64,000 bases of DNA from Terriglobales bacterium (GTDB taxonomy: Bacteria > Acidobacteriota > Terriglobia > Terriglobales > Acidobacteriaceae), in the NCBI GenBank assembly GCA_025934735.1, contig JAICWP010000002.1:272546-336545 (forward strand), written 5' to 3'. The first letter of the stretch is position 1, and each line of letters begins with the position of its first letter. Positions 23,604 through 31,955 of this stretch are shown piece after piece. A program made the position numbers and the translations under genes. The notes under the pieces were generated by a model, which saw only the letters and a program-made list of their open reading frames with translations, did no database searches and had not been told where the DNA came from.

Positions 23604-24280
23604 CCCAATTTCTTCCGCACCAATTCCTCCACCTTGTCCACCACCTCATCAATGGAGAGGTGGCTGGAGTCAATAATGATGGCGTCTTCGGCGGAAACCA
23701 GCGGGGAAGCGACGCGGGTGCGGTCGCGCAGATCGCGTTCCTGCAGTTCGGCGGCAATGCGCTGCGATTCGACCTGGCCTACCGTTTCGGTGCGCTGCAG
23801 AATACGGCGTTCCTGGCGCACTTCGGGGTGCGCGTCGAGAAAAATTTTGACCTCGGCGTCGGGAAACACCTTGGTGCCGATGTCGCGCCCTTCCATGATT
23901 ACGCCGCCCCCCACACCCAACTCACGCTGACGCGCCACCATCCACTGCCGCACGGCGGGATGGATGGAGACCCGGGACGCAGCGCTGGTGACGTCCTGTT
24001 CGCGGATGCGCTGGGAAACGTCCACGCCGTCAAGGAAGACGCGATTGCCTTCGCGCGTGGGCTCCAGGCGAATTTGCGAGTTCTGCGCCAGGGCGAGCAG
24101 GGCGGCCTCATCGTCGAAAGAAATGTCGTTGCGGATGGCCTTGAGCGCCAGCCCGCGGTACATGGCGCCGCTTTCCAGGTTTATGTAGCCAAGTTTGCGG
24201 GCCAGCCGCGCGGCGATAGTGCTCTTGCCCGCTCCGGCGGGGCCGTCAATGGCGATAATCAGCTTTTGGTTAGTGGTCAA
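23597..24280 (-). CDS. cmk: Cytidylate kinase
   Basis: A 227-residue kinase that phosphorylates CMP and dCMP with ATP. The P-loop is IAIDGPAGAGKSTIAARLA; the family features YINLESGAMYRGLALKAI, VSQRIREQDVTSAASRVS and MEGRDIGTKVFPDAEVKIFLDA are intact. I chose the TTG at 24280 (AGGA 3 nt upstream, LTTNQKLIIAIDG), which gives the normal family length; the longer frame runs into repeat sequence. The last codons (LGN-stop) lie within the inverted repeat at 23584-23603. Confidence 0.92.
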   Translation of the reverse strand: MTTNQKLIIAIDGPAGAGKSTIAARLARKLGYINLESGAMYRGLALKAIRNDISFDDEAALLALAQNSQIRLEPTREGNRVFLDGVDVSQRIREQDVTSAASRVSIHPAVRQWMVARQRELGVGGGVIMEGRDIGTKVFPDAEVKIFLDAHPEVRQERRILQRTETVGQVESQRIAAELQERDLRDRTRVASPLVSAEDAIIIDSSHLSIDEVVDKVEELVRKKLGN

Positions 24281-24343
24281 TGTTCCTAAATAACCAGGCT
24301 TCGAAGTTTCAAGCTTTCGGATCTGGCCGCCGTGTCTTGAGGC

Positions 24344-24423
24344 CTGAAGGATCTCGCGGCCAGCGCACACTGCTGTGGCGGCTCACGCGAGATGCTTCGC
24401 GGACTGAAGCCGCTCAGCATGAC
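24344..24423. repeat. Dispersed-type inverted repeat upstream of cmk
   Basis: ATCTCGCG (24351-24358) and CGCGAGAT (24386-24393) form an inverted pair, and the segment goes on GAGATGCTTCGCG...GCTCAGCATGAC. This wording (GAGATGCTTCGC, CTCAGCATGAC) is a common intergenic repeat in soil bacteria. It lies in the 229-nt gap between the AlkZ-related gene and cmk, together with TTGAAACC-type short repeats. Confidence 0.5.
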
Positions 24424-24509
24424 GCCAGGACCATGCGTAAGCATCAACCTGTGAGACCTTGAAACTTTGAATCATGAACCTTGAAATCTTCAGACCTTGA
24501 AACCTTGTC

Positions 24510-25370
24510 CTACGCTCTTTCCTTTGTGCGCTCGCTGCGCTCCGGCGAAACCTGCAGCAGCGAGCGATGGCCGATGTAAACAAAGCTCAACTCACGCGCG
24601 GAAAGCAGCGCATTGAGCGCGTCCTTCACCTTGGAGCGGGGCACGAAGTGGGCAAAGAAGTCTTCCACCTCCTGCGGCTCGGCGGCAATCACGCAATCCA
24701 GATATTTCGAAATCAGCGCCGAGAGCCCTTCTCCCACCGACATATTAATGCCCTGGCGCACCGCATCCGGCGACCAGCGGTAGAGGGCGTCCCAGGAGGC
24801 GCCGGCGCGCGGTTCATAGTCCACGCGGGTAATGCGGAGTTTGGACCAGAGCTCACCCAGGGCATGGTCCAGCGCGGCCGCCGAAACTCCGCCGCCCAGT
24901 TCCTGCATTAGCTTTAGCCGGAAGATAGGGCCGCGGGTGCGGATGACTTCGAAGGCGTCGCGCGCCAGGTCCCCGTAGTCGGAGCGCACTCCGGCCTTGG
25001 GGGTGCGCCGGGGACTGCGATCACCCACCAGCGCATAAAAATATGGAAACACCGAGGGGGCAATCAGGAAATTATTTTCGCCAAAGAGGTTGGCCTCGTA
25101 GGCGGCGCGCTGGCGTAACAGGCGCACCATCAGTTCGGTGGCTTCGCCGGCTCGGGGATCAGAAAACGCAGTCTGCCGGGTGGGCAGATGGTCCTCTTCT
25201 CCGGTGAAAGCGCCAATAAAGGTGGGAACCATGGGCATGGGCTTCTGCGGGTACATGAGGCAAAAGCCGACCGATTCCAGGAATTCGGAGAAGGATTCCA
25301 GGGTCCGCGCGGGATTGCCTCCCACGCGCCACTTCTCCCGCCTCATATCTTGCAGTTCCTGGTCAGTCAT
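24510..25370 (-). CDS. AlkZ-related winged-helix protein
   Basis: A 286-residue soluble protein. The text resembles the DNA-glycosylase AlkZ/YcaQ superfamily of winged-helix proteins: GPIFRLKLMQELGG...ALDHALGELWSKLRITRVDY looks like a winged helix, followed by a helical C-terminal part. The N-terminal segment includes LMYPQKPMPMVPTFIGAF. I cannot see the QxQ/QxD catalytic motif of AlkZ, so a repair role is not shown. It lies 67 nt downstream of mutL on the same strand, a context that would suit DNA repair. The C-terminus is highly charged (SPERSERTKERA). Confidence 0.65.
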   Translation of the reverse strand: MTDQELQDMRREKWRVGGNPARTLESFSEFLESVGFCLMYPQKPMPMVPTFIGAFTGEEDHLPTRQTAFSDPRAGEATELMVRLLRQRAAYEANLFGENNFLIAPSVFPYFYALVGDRSPRRTPKAGVRSDYGDLARDAFEVIRTRGPIFRLKLMQELGGGVSAAALDHALGELWSKLRITRVDYEPRAGASWDALYRWSPDAVRQGINMSVGEGLSALISKYLDCVIAAEPQEVEDFFAHFVPRSKVKDALNALLSARELSFVYIGHRSLLQVSPERSERTKERA

Positions 25371-25437
25371 GGCTTGTTTCCAACGGCAGTCACACGCCCG
25401 CAGCGGATGTGGACCGGGTAAATCCTGGCTCCTGTTC

Positions 25438-27483
25438 CTAAATGCGCTTGAAGGCGCGCTGGATATCCTTCACAGAATACCTTAAGACCACGGGACGTCC
25501 ATGGGGGCAACTCATGGGACATTCCGTTTTGGCCAGCTCGGCCAGCAGCCATTCCATCTTGTTCTGCTCCAGCGGCATATTTACCTTGATGGCGGCGTGG
25601 CAGGCGATAGATGCGGCAATGCGGCCGCGGGCCTTTTCCAGGTTGAGCGCCTGTTCCTCGCTGGCAAACTGGTCGAGCAGTTCGTGCAGGATGTGTTCCA
25701 CCTGCGCCGCTTCCACCCCGGCGGGTGAGAGCTTTACCGCGATGGTGCGGGAGCCGAAGGGCTCCAGGTCGAAACCGTTGCGCCGCAGTTCGTCGGCAAT
25801 CTCCGTAAACACCGGCTGCTGAGCCGGGGTGAGCTCCACAATGATGGGCATGAGCAGGCGCTGGCTTTCTACCCGCTCCGCCGCCCGCTGGCGTAGGATT
25901 TTTTCGAACAGCACGCGCTCGTGGGCCACGTGTTGGTCCACGATCCACAAGCCATCTTCGTTGATCGCCAGGATGAAGGAGTTGCGGATCTGGCCCAGGG
26001 GCTTGAGGGTAGAGAGCGAAGCCAGGCTGGATTCTTCTTCCGCTTCCGGTTCGGGGAGCGCTTCGCCGCACGTGTCAGCGCCGGTGAAGGTCTGGCGAGG
26101 AAAGCGGGCGACCGGAAGGGCGGAGTTGGCTTCCACCGCGAGACTGCCCTCGAACTGCAGACGCTGGGTTTCCGGCGGGAGCTCAGGAGCGCGGAGGCTG
26201 AAGCCGGCGGCGGGAGTGTAGAGCTCGCGCCAGTGGCCGGAGACGGGAGTTGTGGGGCCCGAGGTGGCGCGGGCGGCGCTGGAGAGCGCGGGAGTGGCGG
26301 TGGGCCGGGCGCCGATTTCGACGGCAAATTGCGGCGCCGGACGCGCCTTCATCAGCGCCGCGCGCAGCGAATCGCGCACGAAATCGTGGACCACGCTTTG
26401 CTGGCGGAAACGCACCTCGGTCTTCGAAGGGTGCACATTCACGTCTACCTCCGCCGTGGGCAGCTCAAGGAACAGCAGCACCACGGGAAAAACGGTGGGC
26501 GGCAGGATGTTACGGTAGGCGTCGGTGATGGCATGTTGCACCAGGCGGTCGCGGATGAGGCGCTGGTTGACAAAAATATAGATGGAGCTGCGGTTCAGCT
26601 TCTGGATCTCGGGCTTGGAAACGAAGCCGTGCACGCGGATTTCGCCGGGCTCCTTGGCCGCGCCATTCTCCTCGTCTTCTTGCTCGCGGCGCGCCCAAGG
26701 CGGCGGCTGGGGCAAGCCAATGCGCTGCAACTCGACAGCGGCGGCAATAGGAATCAGCTGGTCCAGGGTGTCCTTGCCAAAAATCTGGTACACGCGCTCG
26801 GCATGGGTGGCTACCGGTGGCGCCACGAGCATGGCATGGGTCAGGGAGTGCAATTCGAAATGTCTGTCGGGATGGGCGAGGGCATAGTGCGTGACCAGCG
26901 ATGCGATGTGGGAAAGCTCGGTGCTTTCCGCCTTCAAGAACTTCTTGCGGGCGGGCACATTGAAGAAGAGGTCGCGCACCGCAATGGAGGTGCCGGCAGG
27001 CAGGCCGGCTTCTTCCACGCGCAGCAGTTTGCCGCCGTTGATCTCAATGACTGTCCCGGCAATGCTCGTGTGGGGACGGGGCTCTGCCCCGTTTACGGCC
27101 GGAGCAGAACTCCCTCCACCCCCATCGTGATCAGAGGTGGGACAGGTCTCCAGGTGCAGGCGCGACACCGAGGCGATGGAGGGCAAGGCCTCGCCGCGAA
27201 AGCCGAGCGTGGCCACGCTGAGCAGGTCGTCGGCGGTGCGGAGTTTGGAAGTGGCATGGCGCTCGAAGGCGAGCATGGCGTCGTCACGGCTCATGCCGCA
27301 GCCGTCGTCGGTGATCTGGATCAGCTTTTTGCCGCCGGCCTCGACGTTCACCCGGAGGCGGCGCGCGCCCGCGTCCAGCGAGTTCTCCAGCAGTTCCTTG
27401 ACCACGGAGGCGGGGCGCTCCACCACCTCGCCGGCCGCGATCTTATTGGCTACGTGCTCCGGGAGTACGTGGATTTTGCCCAT
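25438..27483 (-). CDS. mutL: DNA mismatch repair protein MutL (endonuclease type)
   Basis: A 681-residue mismatch-repair ATPase. The GHKL ATPase motifs are intact: IAAGEVVERPASVVKELLEN (E and N), DDGCGM, ATSKL and GFRGEAL. The C-terminal endonuclease motif is D516-QHVAHERVLFE and the metal-binding CPHGRP (C659) is present, so it should nick DNA itself, as in bacteria without MutH. The ATG at 27483 starts the usual MGKIHVLPEHVANKIAAGE. An insertion of about 22 residues (118-139, HDGGGGSSAP...) is encoded by a hairpin repeat. A Pro/Ala-rich linker joins the two halves. Confidence 0.95.
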   Translation of the reverse strand: MGKIHVLPEHVANKIAAGEVVERPASVVKELLENSLDAGARRLRVNVEAGGKKLIQITDDGCGMSRDDAMLAFERHATSKLRTADDLLSVATLGFRGEALPSIASVSRLHLETCPTSDHDGGGGSSAPAVNGAEPRPHTSIAGTVIEINGGKLLRVEEAGLPAGTSIAVRDLFFNVPARKKFLKAESTELSHIASLVTHYALAHPDRHFELHSLTHAMLVAPPVATHAERVYQIFGKDTLDQLIPIAAAVELQRIGLPQPPPWARREQEDEENGAAKEPGEIRVHGFVSKPEIQKLNRSSIYIFVNQRLIRDRLVQHAITDAYRNILPPTVFPVVLLFLELPTAEVDVNVHPSKTEVRFRQQSVVHDFVRDSLRAALMKARPAPQFAVEIGARPTATPALSSAARATSGPTTPVSGHWRELYTPAAGFSLRAPELPPETQRLQFEGSLAVEANSALPVARFPRQTFTGADTCGEALPEPEAEEESSLASLSTLKPLGQIRNSFILAINEDGLWIVDQHVAHERVLFEKILRQRAAERVESQRLLMPIIVELTPAQQPVFTEIADELRRNGFDLEPFGSRTIAVKLSPAGVEAAQVEHILHELLDQFASEEQALNLEKARGRIAASIACHAAIKVNMPLEQNKMEWLLAELAKTECPMSCPHGRPVVLRYSVKDIQRAFKRI
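27069..27120. repeat. Hairpin repeat inserted in frame in mutL
   Basis: TGTGGGGACGGGGC is followed by the perfect hairpin ACGGGGC-TCT-GCCCCGT (27076-27092) and GGCCGGAGCAGAACTCC. It is translated as a Gly/Pro/Ala-rich loop between the ATPase strand RLHLETCP and GTVIEINGG, where other MutL proteins have few or no residues. The start matches the intergenic repeat at 10825-10869. Confidence 0.6.
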
Positions 27484-27598
27484 GCAGGTGGTTGCGCGTG
27501 TGGATGAACTCCGATGCACGCAGATTAAATCAAAAGCCGCAAAAGCCCAAGGACAGGGAGCACAGCAGTTCCTCTCAAGGAGGGAGACTCGCCGAAGG

Positions 27599-28480
27599 CT
27601 AGTTCAGACCTTTTTGGGCTCGGAACGCCCGCACGACGTCGGTTACCGAGCGATGCTGGCCATCCACCGCGTAATTCAGGGCGCGCATATCCTGATCGGA
27701 AACTTTATCCGCCAACGCCTGCAAGGCGGCCCGCAATTTGGGATGCCGGGCCAGCGCCTCCTGGCGCACGATGGGCACGGCGTAGTAGGGAGGGAAGTAG
27801 TGCTTGTCGTCCTGCAGGACAGCGAGATCAAGCACCGGGATGAGGCCGTCGGTGGAATTGCCCGCTGCCAGGTCAATTTGCTTATTCACCAGGGCGCGGT
27901 CGAGCAGGCCCAGGTCCATGATCAACGGCGGCTTGGCGAATTTGAGGCCGTAGGCGGCCACCAGCCCCTTGTAGCCGTCGGGACGCTCCATGAACTCGTA
28001 GCCGAAGCCGGCGCGCCACTGGGGTGTGTACCTGGCCGCCTGCGAGATGGTGGTCAGATGGAGGCGGCGGGCATCGGCGCCACGAATCTCAATGGCGAAG
28101 GTGTCGTTGAAGCCGAACGAGGGCAGAGCTGCGAAGTGGAACTGCTGCTCGTATTGTTGTTTCACTTTGGCGTACGCGGCGGCGGGATCCTTCAGCGGCG
28201 GCTCTTTCAGGATGGCAGTCAGGGCGGTGCCGGTGTACTCAGGATAAACGTCAATTCTTCCCGCCAGCATTGCCTGTTGGCAGATATAGGTCCCGGCCAG
28301 GTAAAAGCGGCGTTCGACTTTCAGATGGGTCTTGGCCTCGATCTGCTGCGCAATCAATTCGCCGAGGATGAGTTGCTCGGGAAAATTCTTGGAGCCCACC
28401 ACGACCACGTTCTGCCGTGAAGGGCCGCAGCCCGCGAACAGCAGAGCCGGCGCAAGCACGGCGGTGAGAATGCACTTCAT
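27599..28480 (-). CDS. Osmoprotectant ABC transporter substrate-binding lipoprotein
   Basis: A 293-residue periplasmic binding lipoprotein of the OpuAC/OsmX type (glycine betaine, choline or related quaternary amines). The lipobox is LFAGC at residues 14-18. The mature part begins with VVVGSKNFPEQLILGELIAQQIEA, the signature of this family, and ends GLSxx-like with RAFRAQKGLN. Its ATG overlaps the permease stop by four bases (ATGA). It is the last gene of the ATPase-permease-binding-protein operon. Confidence 0.9.
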   Translation of the reverse strand: MKCILTAVLAPALLFAGCGPSRQNVVVVGSKNFPEQLILGELIAQQIEAKTHLKVERRFYLAGTYICQQAMLAGRIDVYPEYTGTALTAILKEPPLKDPAAAYAKVKQQYEQQFHFAALPSFGFNDTFAIEIRGADARRLHLTTISQAARYTPQWRAGFGYEFMERPDGYKGLVAAYGLKFAKPPLIMDLGLLDRALVNKQIDLAAGNSTDGLIPVLDLAVLQDDKHYFPPYYAVPIVRQEALARHPKLRAALQALADKVSDQDMRALNYAVDGQHRSVTDVVRAFRAQKGLN

Positions 28481-29109
28481 GCGGGGCGCAGGCGTTTTTC
28501 CAGCAGCCCCAGTCCGAAATCGGCCAGCAGGGCCAGAACGGCCGCGGGCACGGCTCCGGCCAGGATTACCACGTTATTAACCATGGCCAGTCCGCGGAAA
28601 ATGAATTCGCCCAGGCCGCCGGCGCCGATGGCGGCGGCTATGGTGGCGAGGCCAACCGAGATCACCGTAGCCACCCGCACGCCAGCGATGATCACGCTCA
28701 ACGCCAGCGGCAACTCCACCTGGAACAGCAGTTGCCGTCCGGTCATGCCCATGCCACGGCCCGCCTCCACCACGGCGCGGTCCACTCCCATGATGCCCAC
28801 GTAAGTGTTACGGATGACCGGCAGCAGGGCGTAGAGCACCAGCGCCAGGACGGCAATGCGCTCGGCGCGGGCGCCGATCCAGGGAGCCGGCAGAAGGAAA
28901 CCAAACAGCGCCAGGCTGGGAATGGTTTGAATCACGTTGGCGATGCCCAGCACCGGCTTCTCCATCACCTGGCGGCGGGTGAGCCAAATGCCCACGGGAA
29001 CGCCGATGGCTACCGCAATGGCCATGGCGATGCCGACCATCCACAAGTGCTCGAGCGTGAGCTGCCAGACTTCGGCGCGGTTTTGCGAAAAGAATTGCCA
29101 GAGGCTCAT
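28477..29109 (-). CDS. Osmoprotectant ABC transporter permease
   Basis: A 210-residue inner-membrane permease with about five membrane helices (for example LWMVGIAMAIAVAIGVPVGIWL and NVVILAGAVPAAVLALLADFGL). The cytoplasmic coupling loop is DRAVVEAGRGMGMTGRQLLFQVELPLAL. It matches the OpuBB/OpuCB/YehY family. It overlaps the genes on both sides by four bases, so the transporter is translated as a coupled set. No separate second permease is present, so it probably forms a homodimer. Confidence 0.92.
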   Translation of the reverse strand: MSLWQFFSQNRAEVWQLTLEHLWMVGIAMAIAVAIGVPVGIWLTRRQVMEKPVLGIANVIQTIPSLALFGFLLPAPWIGARAERIAVLALVLYALLPVIRNTYVGIMGVDRAVVEAGRGMGMTGRQLLFQVELPLALSVIIAGVRVATVISVGLATIAAAIGAGGLGEFIFRGLAMVNNVVILAGAVPAAVLALLADFGLGLLEKRLRPA

Positions 29110-29879
29110 GAGCCTCCTCCCGGTTTCTTGTCGGTCTGAAATGCAGAGACGTATGCTGCTGCCAGCGGCTCTGTAGCTCTAAGAAATTCTTCCGGCGTGT
29201 AAGTGGCGACCAGGCGTCCGGCTTCGAGCAGAGCGATGCGCGAGCCCAACAACAACGCTTCACGCAGGTCGTGGGTGACGAACACGGTAGTCTTGCGCAG
29301 GCGCTGCTGCAGGCCGAGGAACTCGCGCTGCAGTTCGGCGCGGGTGAGCGCATCGAGCGCGCCGAAAGGCTCGTCCATGAGCAAAATCGGAGGATCCGCC
29401 GCCAGCGCCCGAGCCACGCCGACACGCTGACGCTGCCCGCCGGAGAGTTCGCGCGGATGGCGCCCGGCGATGTGCGGCTCCAGTCCCACCAGCTGCAGAA
29501 GTTCACGCGCCCGATCCTGAATGCGCTGCCGCGGCCAGCCTTCCAGCGCCGGCACCAGGCCGATGTTGCGCTCGACGGTGAAATGAGGGAAGAGCCCTAC
29601 GTCCTGGATGGCGTAGCCAATTCGGCGGCGCAACTGGATGGGATTCCAGTCCGTGGAGCCGCGCCCTTCCACCAGCACCTGGCCGGAAGAGGGTTCCAGC
29701 AACCGGTTGACCAACTTCAGGGTGGTGGTTTTGCCGGAGCCGCTGCGCCCCAGCAGCACCAGCAGTTCGCCGCGCCGCACCGCCAGATTGAGGTTGTGGA
29801 GCAGAGTGGCGCCACGGTCGAGGCGGTAGGAGACGTCGCGAAACTCCACGGCCACATCGGGGTGTGTATCCGCCGCCAT
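29106..29879 (-). CDS. Osmoprotectant ABC transporter ATPase
   Basis: A 257-residue ATP-binding cassette. Walker A is GRSGSGKTTTLKLVN, the signature is LSGGQRQRVGVARAL, Walker B is ILLMDEPFGALD, and the H-loop is VFVTHD. It matches the OpuBA/OpuCA group (EGRGSTDWNPIQLRRRIGYAIQD) but ends after the ATPase, without the C-terminal CBS pair that senses ionic strength in OpuA/OpuCA. It leads a three-gene minus-strand operon and is divergent from the transglutaminase-like gene at 30015. Confidence 0.92.
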   Translation of the reverse strand: MAADTHPDVAVEFRDVSYRLDRGATLLHNLNLAVRRGELLVLLGRSGSGKTTTLKLVNRLLEPSSGQVLVEGRGSTDWNPIQLRRRIGYAIQDVGLFPHFTVERNIGLVPALEGWPRQRIQDRARELLQLVGLEPHIAGRHPRELSGGQRQRVGVARALAADPPILLMDEPFGALDALTRAELQREFLGLQQRLRKTTVFVTHDLREALLLGSRIALLEAGRLVATYTPEEFLRATEPLAAAYVSAFQTDKKPGGGS

Positions 29880-30014
29880 GCAGGTGCGAGGGCGGGCTGC
29901 TGCCCACGCCCGGCGATTCTCGCAGCCGGGCGCGCATTAGCGCAAGCGCTGCGCGCTACTCATGGATGACTGTTTTCCTGCGCCGGGCAGCGGGCGTATA
30001 TCATCTAATCAACA

Positions 30015-31214
30015 ATGCTGTCGAGTTCGGCTTCTCTGCGAAGGGCACGCGTTTGGGCGGCGCTATTCGCGTTTACAACGGTGGTTTTTGCCGCAGCCCT
30101 GGCCGGCAGTTGGTACTACGTGTATCAATACGTGAGCCGCGAGGGCACGCCTCCTCCGCCTCCGCTCCTGCAAGCCCTGCATCCGGTGGCCGCTCCGGTT
30201 TCGCCCCTGCAGGTGAGTTATAAGCTCGACCTCCCCGGTCGCGGCGAAATTTTCCCGGCGCTGACCGCGGGACGGCCGGCTGACTACTGGCCGGTGGCCA
30301 TACTTAGCATCAGCAACACCTCCGACCGGCCGGTGGCGCAAACCGTTTCCGCGCAAATACCGGGCTGGAGCGCGCGAGCGCAACACAGCCTTATCATGGG
30401 GCCGCACAGCACGCAGAACCTGCAGATCAGCCCGGAGCTTCTGCCGCGAGCGTTCGCCAACCAGGAGTTCCGGCGGGCCATGCTGGAAGTGAGCGTCAGC
30501 AGCCCGCAAGGCCCGGAGCACTACTTGCAGCAACGCCCCGTTTTTCTTCACTCGGCTTACGACCTTTACTGGGGCAAGAGCTTCAGCAACGCGCAGTTCA
30601 TCGCCCGGTGGGTAACGCCGCACGATCCGGCGGTGCTGCAACTGGTGGCGCAGGCGCGGCGCTATATCCGCAACGGTCGCCTGCCGGGATATGGCGGCAG
30701 CCAGAAAATTGATGTGGAGCCCCAGGTGAGGGCGCAGGCAGCCGCAATTTTCCAGGCGCTGAAGCACTCCGGGGTCAGCTACGTGACCAGCATCTACACC
30801 TTTGGCGATTTCAGCGGCGACGCGCAGCGCATCCGGCTGCCGCAGGAAACGCTGACGCTGGACACGGCCAACTGCATTGATGTCTCTGTCGCTTTCGCGT
30901 CTGCCATTGAGAACCTGGGCATGGATCCGGCCATCGTCATCGTTCCCGGCCATGCTTTTGCCGGGGTGCGCCTGGGCAGGGAAGAAGCGCACGACTGGCT
31001 GTATTTGGACCTTACGGTTCTGCCCCGGGGAACCTTCCAGCAGGCGCTGGCGCGGGCAGACTACTGGCTGAAGAAGACGCCGCCCAATCAGGTGCTGATG
31101 GTAGATGTGGCTGCCGCGCGCGCCCTGCGCATCTATCCCATACCTTCTCCGGAGCGGCAGGCCAACTTGGCTAACCGGGCCGCGGACGAAGGCTCCGTCC
31201 TTCGCGCAAACTGA
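30015..31214 (+). CDS. Membrane-anchored protein with transglutaminase-like catalytic triad
   Basis: A 399-residue protein with an uncleaved-looking N-terminal membrane helix (VWAALFAFTTVVFAAALAGSWYYVYQYV). It carries a beta-sandwich-like middle (about 60-170) and a C-terminal papain/transglutaminase-like domain. The triad is C287 (LDTANCIDVSVAFASAIENLG), H313 (VPGHAFAGVRLG) and D332 (WLYLDLT), with spacing typical of the transglutaminase core superfamily. Substrate and partner are not known; the ATPase gene is divergent and unrelated. No Shine-Dalgarno sequence is visible before the ATG. Confidence 0.65.
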   Translation: MLSSSASLRRARVWAALFAFTTVVFAAALAGSWYYVYQYVSREGTPPPPPLLQALHPVAAPVSPLQVSYKLDLPGRGEIFPALTAGRPADYWPVAILSISNTSDRPVAQTVSAQIPGWSARAQHSLIMGPHSTQNLQISPELLPRAFANQEFRRAMLEVSVSSPQGPEHYLQQRPVFLHSAYDLYWGKSFSNAQFIARWVTPHDPAVLQLVAQARRYIRNGRLPGYGGSQKIDVEPQVRAQAAAIFQALKHSGVSYVTSIYTFGDFSGDAQRIRLPQETLTLDTANCIDVSVAFASAIENLGMDPAIVIVPGHAFAGVRLGREEAHDWLYLDLTVLPRGTFQQALARADYWLKKTPPNQVLMVDVAAARALRIYPIPSPERQANLANRAADEGSVLRAN

Positions 31215-31262
31215 GCGGCCCACGGGCGTTAGCGTGCCAGCACTCAAATTCGCTAATCTTGT

Positions 31263-31955
31263 CTAGTGACTTCCGACTGCCGTGGATGGCAGGCCGGTGA
31301 TTCGTATTCCGGTGGCATGTGCCTTGTAGCGGATGTTGATGCCGATGAGCAGGGCGGTGATCTGCTCCAGGATGCGGGAATTTTCCAGCTTGCCACCATC
31401 TACGGCGCGAATACCAGGAATTTTTTCCGCCAGTTCGGATGCCAGCTGTCGCGCGCGCTTGTCATCGCTGCACACAATCACGTCGGACTCAATGGGCTGA
31501 TCCCCGTTGGAAGCGTCGGCGGAGATGTTGTGAAAGGCGGCGGCCACGGTAACTCCCTCGGGAAGCAGTTCGGCGGCCTGCTGCGCGCACGAACCCTGCC
31601 AGACGCCCAAGGTACGGGTGGGGCGCCCGCCTACGGCCGCGGCCAGGGCCACGGTGGAGTCAATCAGCACCGAGCCGGGCCGGAAGTGCCGCTCCAGTTG
31701 CTTGAGCAGCAAGGCATGGCCCTCGAATGGGACGGTGAGCACCAGCAGATCGGTAGCCTCGCAGGCGGCGCTGTTTTCCATGCCCTCAACGTGGGCGCCG
31801 GCTCCCACGCGGGAAGCAATTTCGGCAGCAGTATTCTGCGCCCGCGCCGGGTCCCGCGAGCCGATAATCACAGCTTCTCCGGCCCGCGCCCAGCGCAGCG
31901 CGAGCCCTCTGCCCGCCGGCCCCGTGCCGCCGAGCACCGCGATCTTACGGCTCAC
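31263..31955 (-). CDS. npdG: NADPH-dependent F420 reductase
   Basis: A 230-residue Rossmann-fold enzyme that moves hydride between NADPH and coenzyme F420. It starts MSRKIAVLGGTGPAGRGLALRWARAG, a signature of this family, and has SRDPARAQ (2'-phosphate recognition) after strand two. Its ATG overlaps the cofH stop by four bases, making it the sixth and last gene of the F420 operon. It would link the F420 pool to NADPH. Confidence 0.92.
   Translation of the reverse strand: MSRKIAVLGGTGPAGRGLALRWARAGEAVIIGSRDPARAQNTAAEIASRVGAGAHVEGMENSAACEATDLLVLTVPFEGHALLLKQLERHFRPGSVLIDSTVALAAAVGGRPTRTLGVWQGSCAQQAAELLPEGVTVAAAFHNISADASNGDQPIESDVIVCSDDKRARQLASELAEKIPGIRAVDGGKLENSRILEQITALLIGINIRYKAHATGIRITGLPSTAVGSH

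Noticed and set aside
25921..27507. Long open frame (528 codons) on the plus strand
   Set aside because: It is antisense to mutL, which has all its catalytic motifs. The composition (Gly/Ala/Val/His-rich) is typical of antisense frames in GC-rich DNA.
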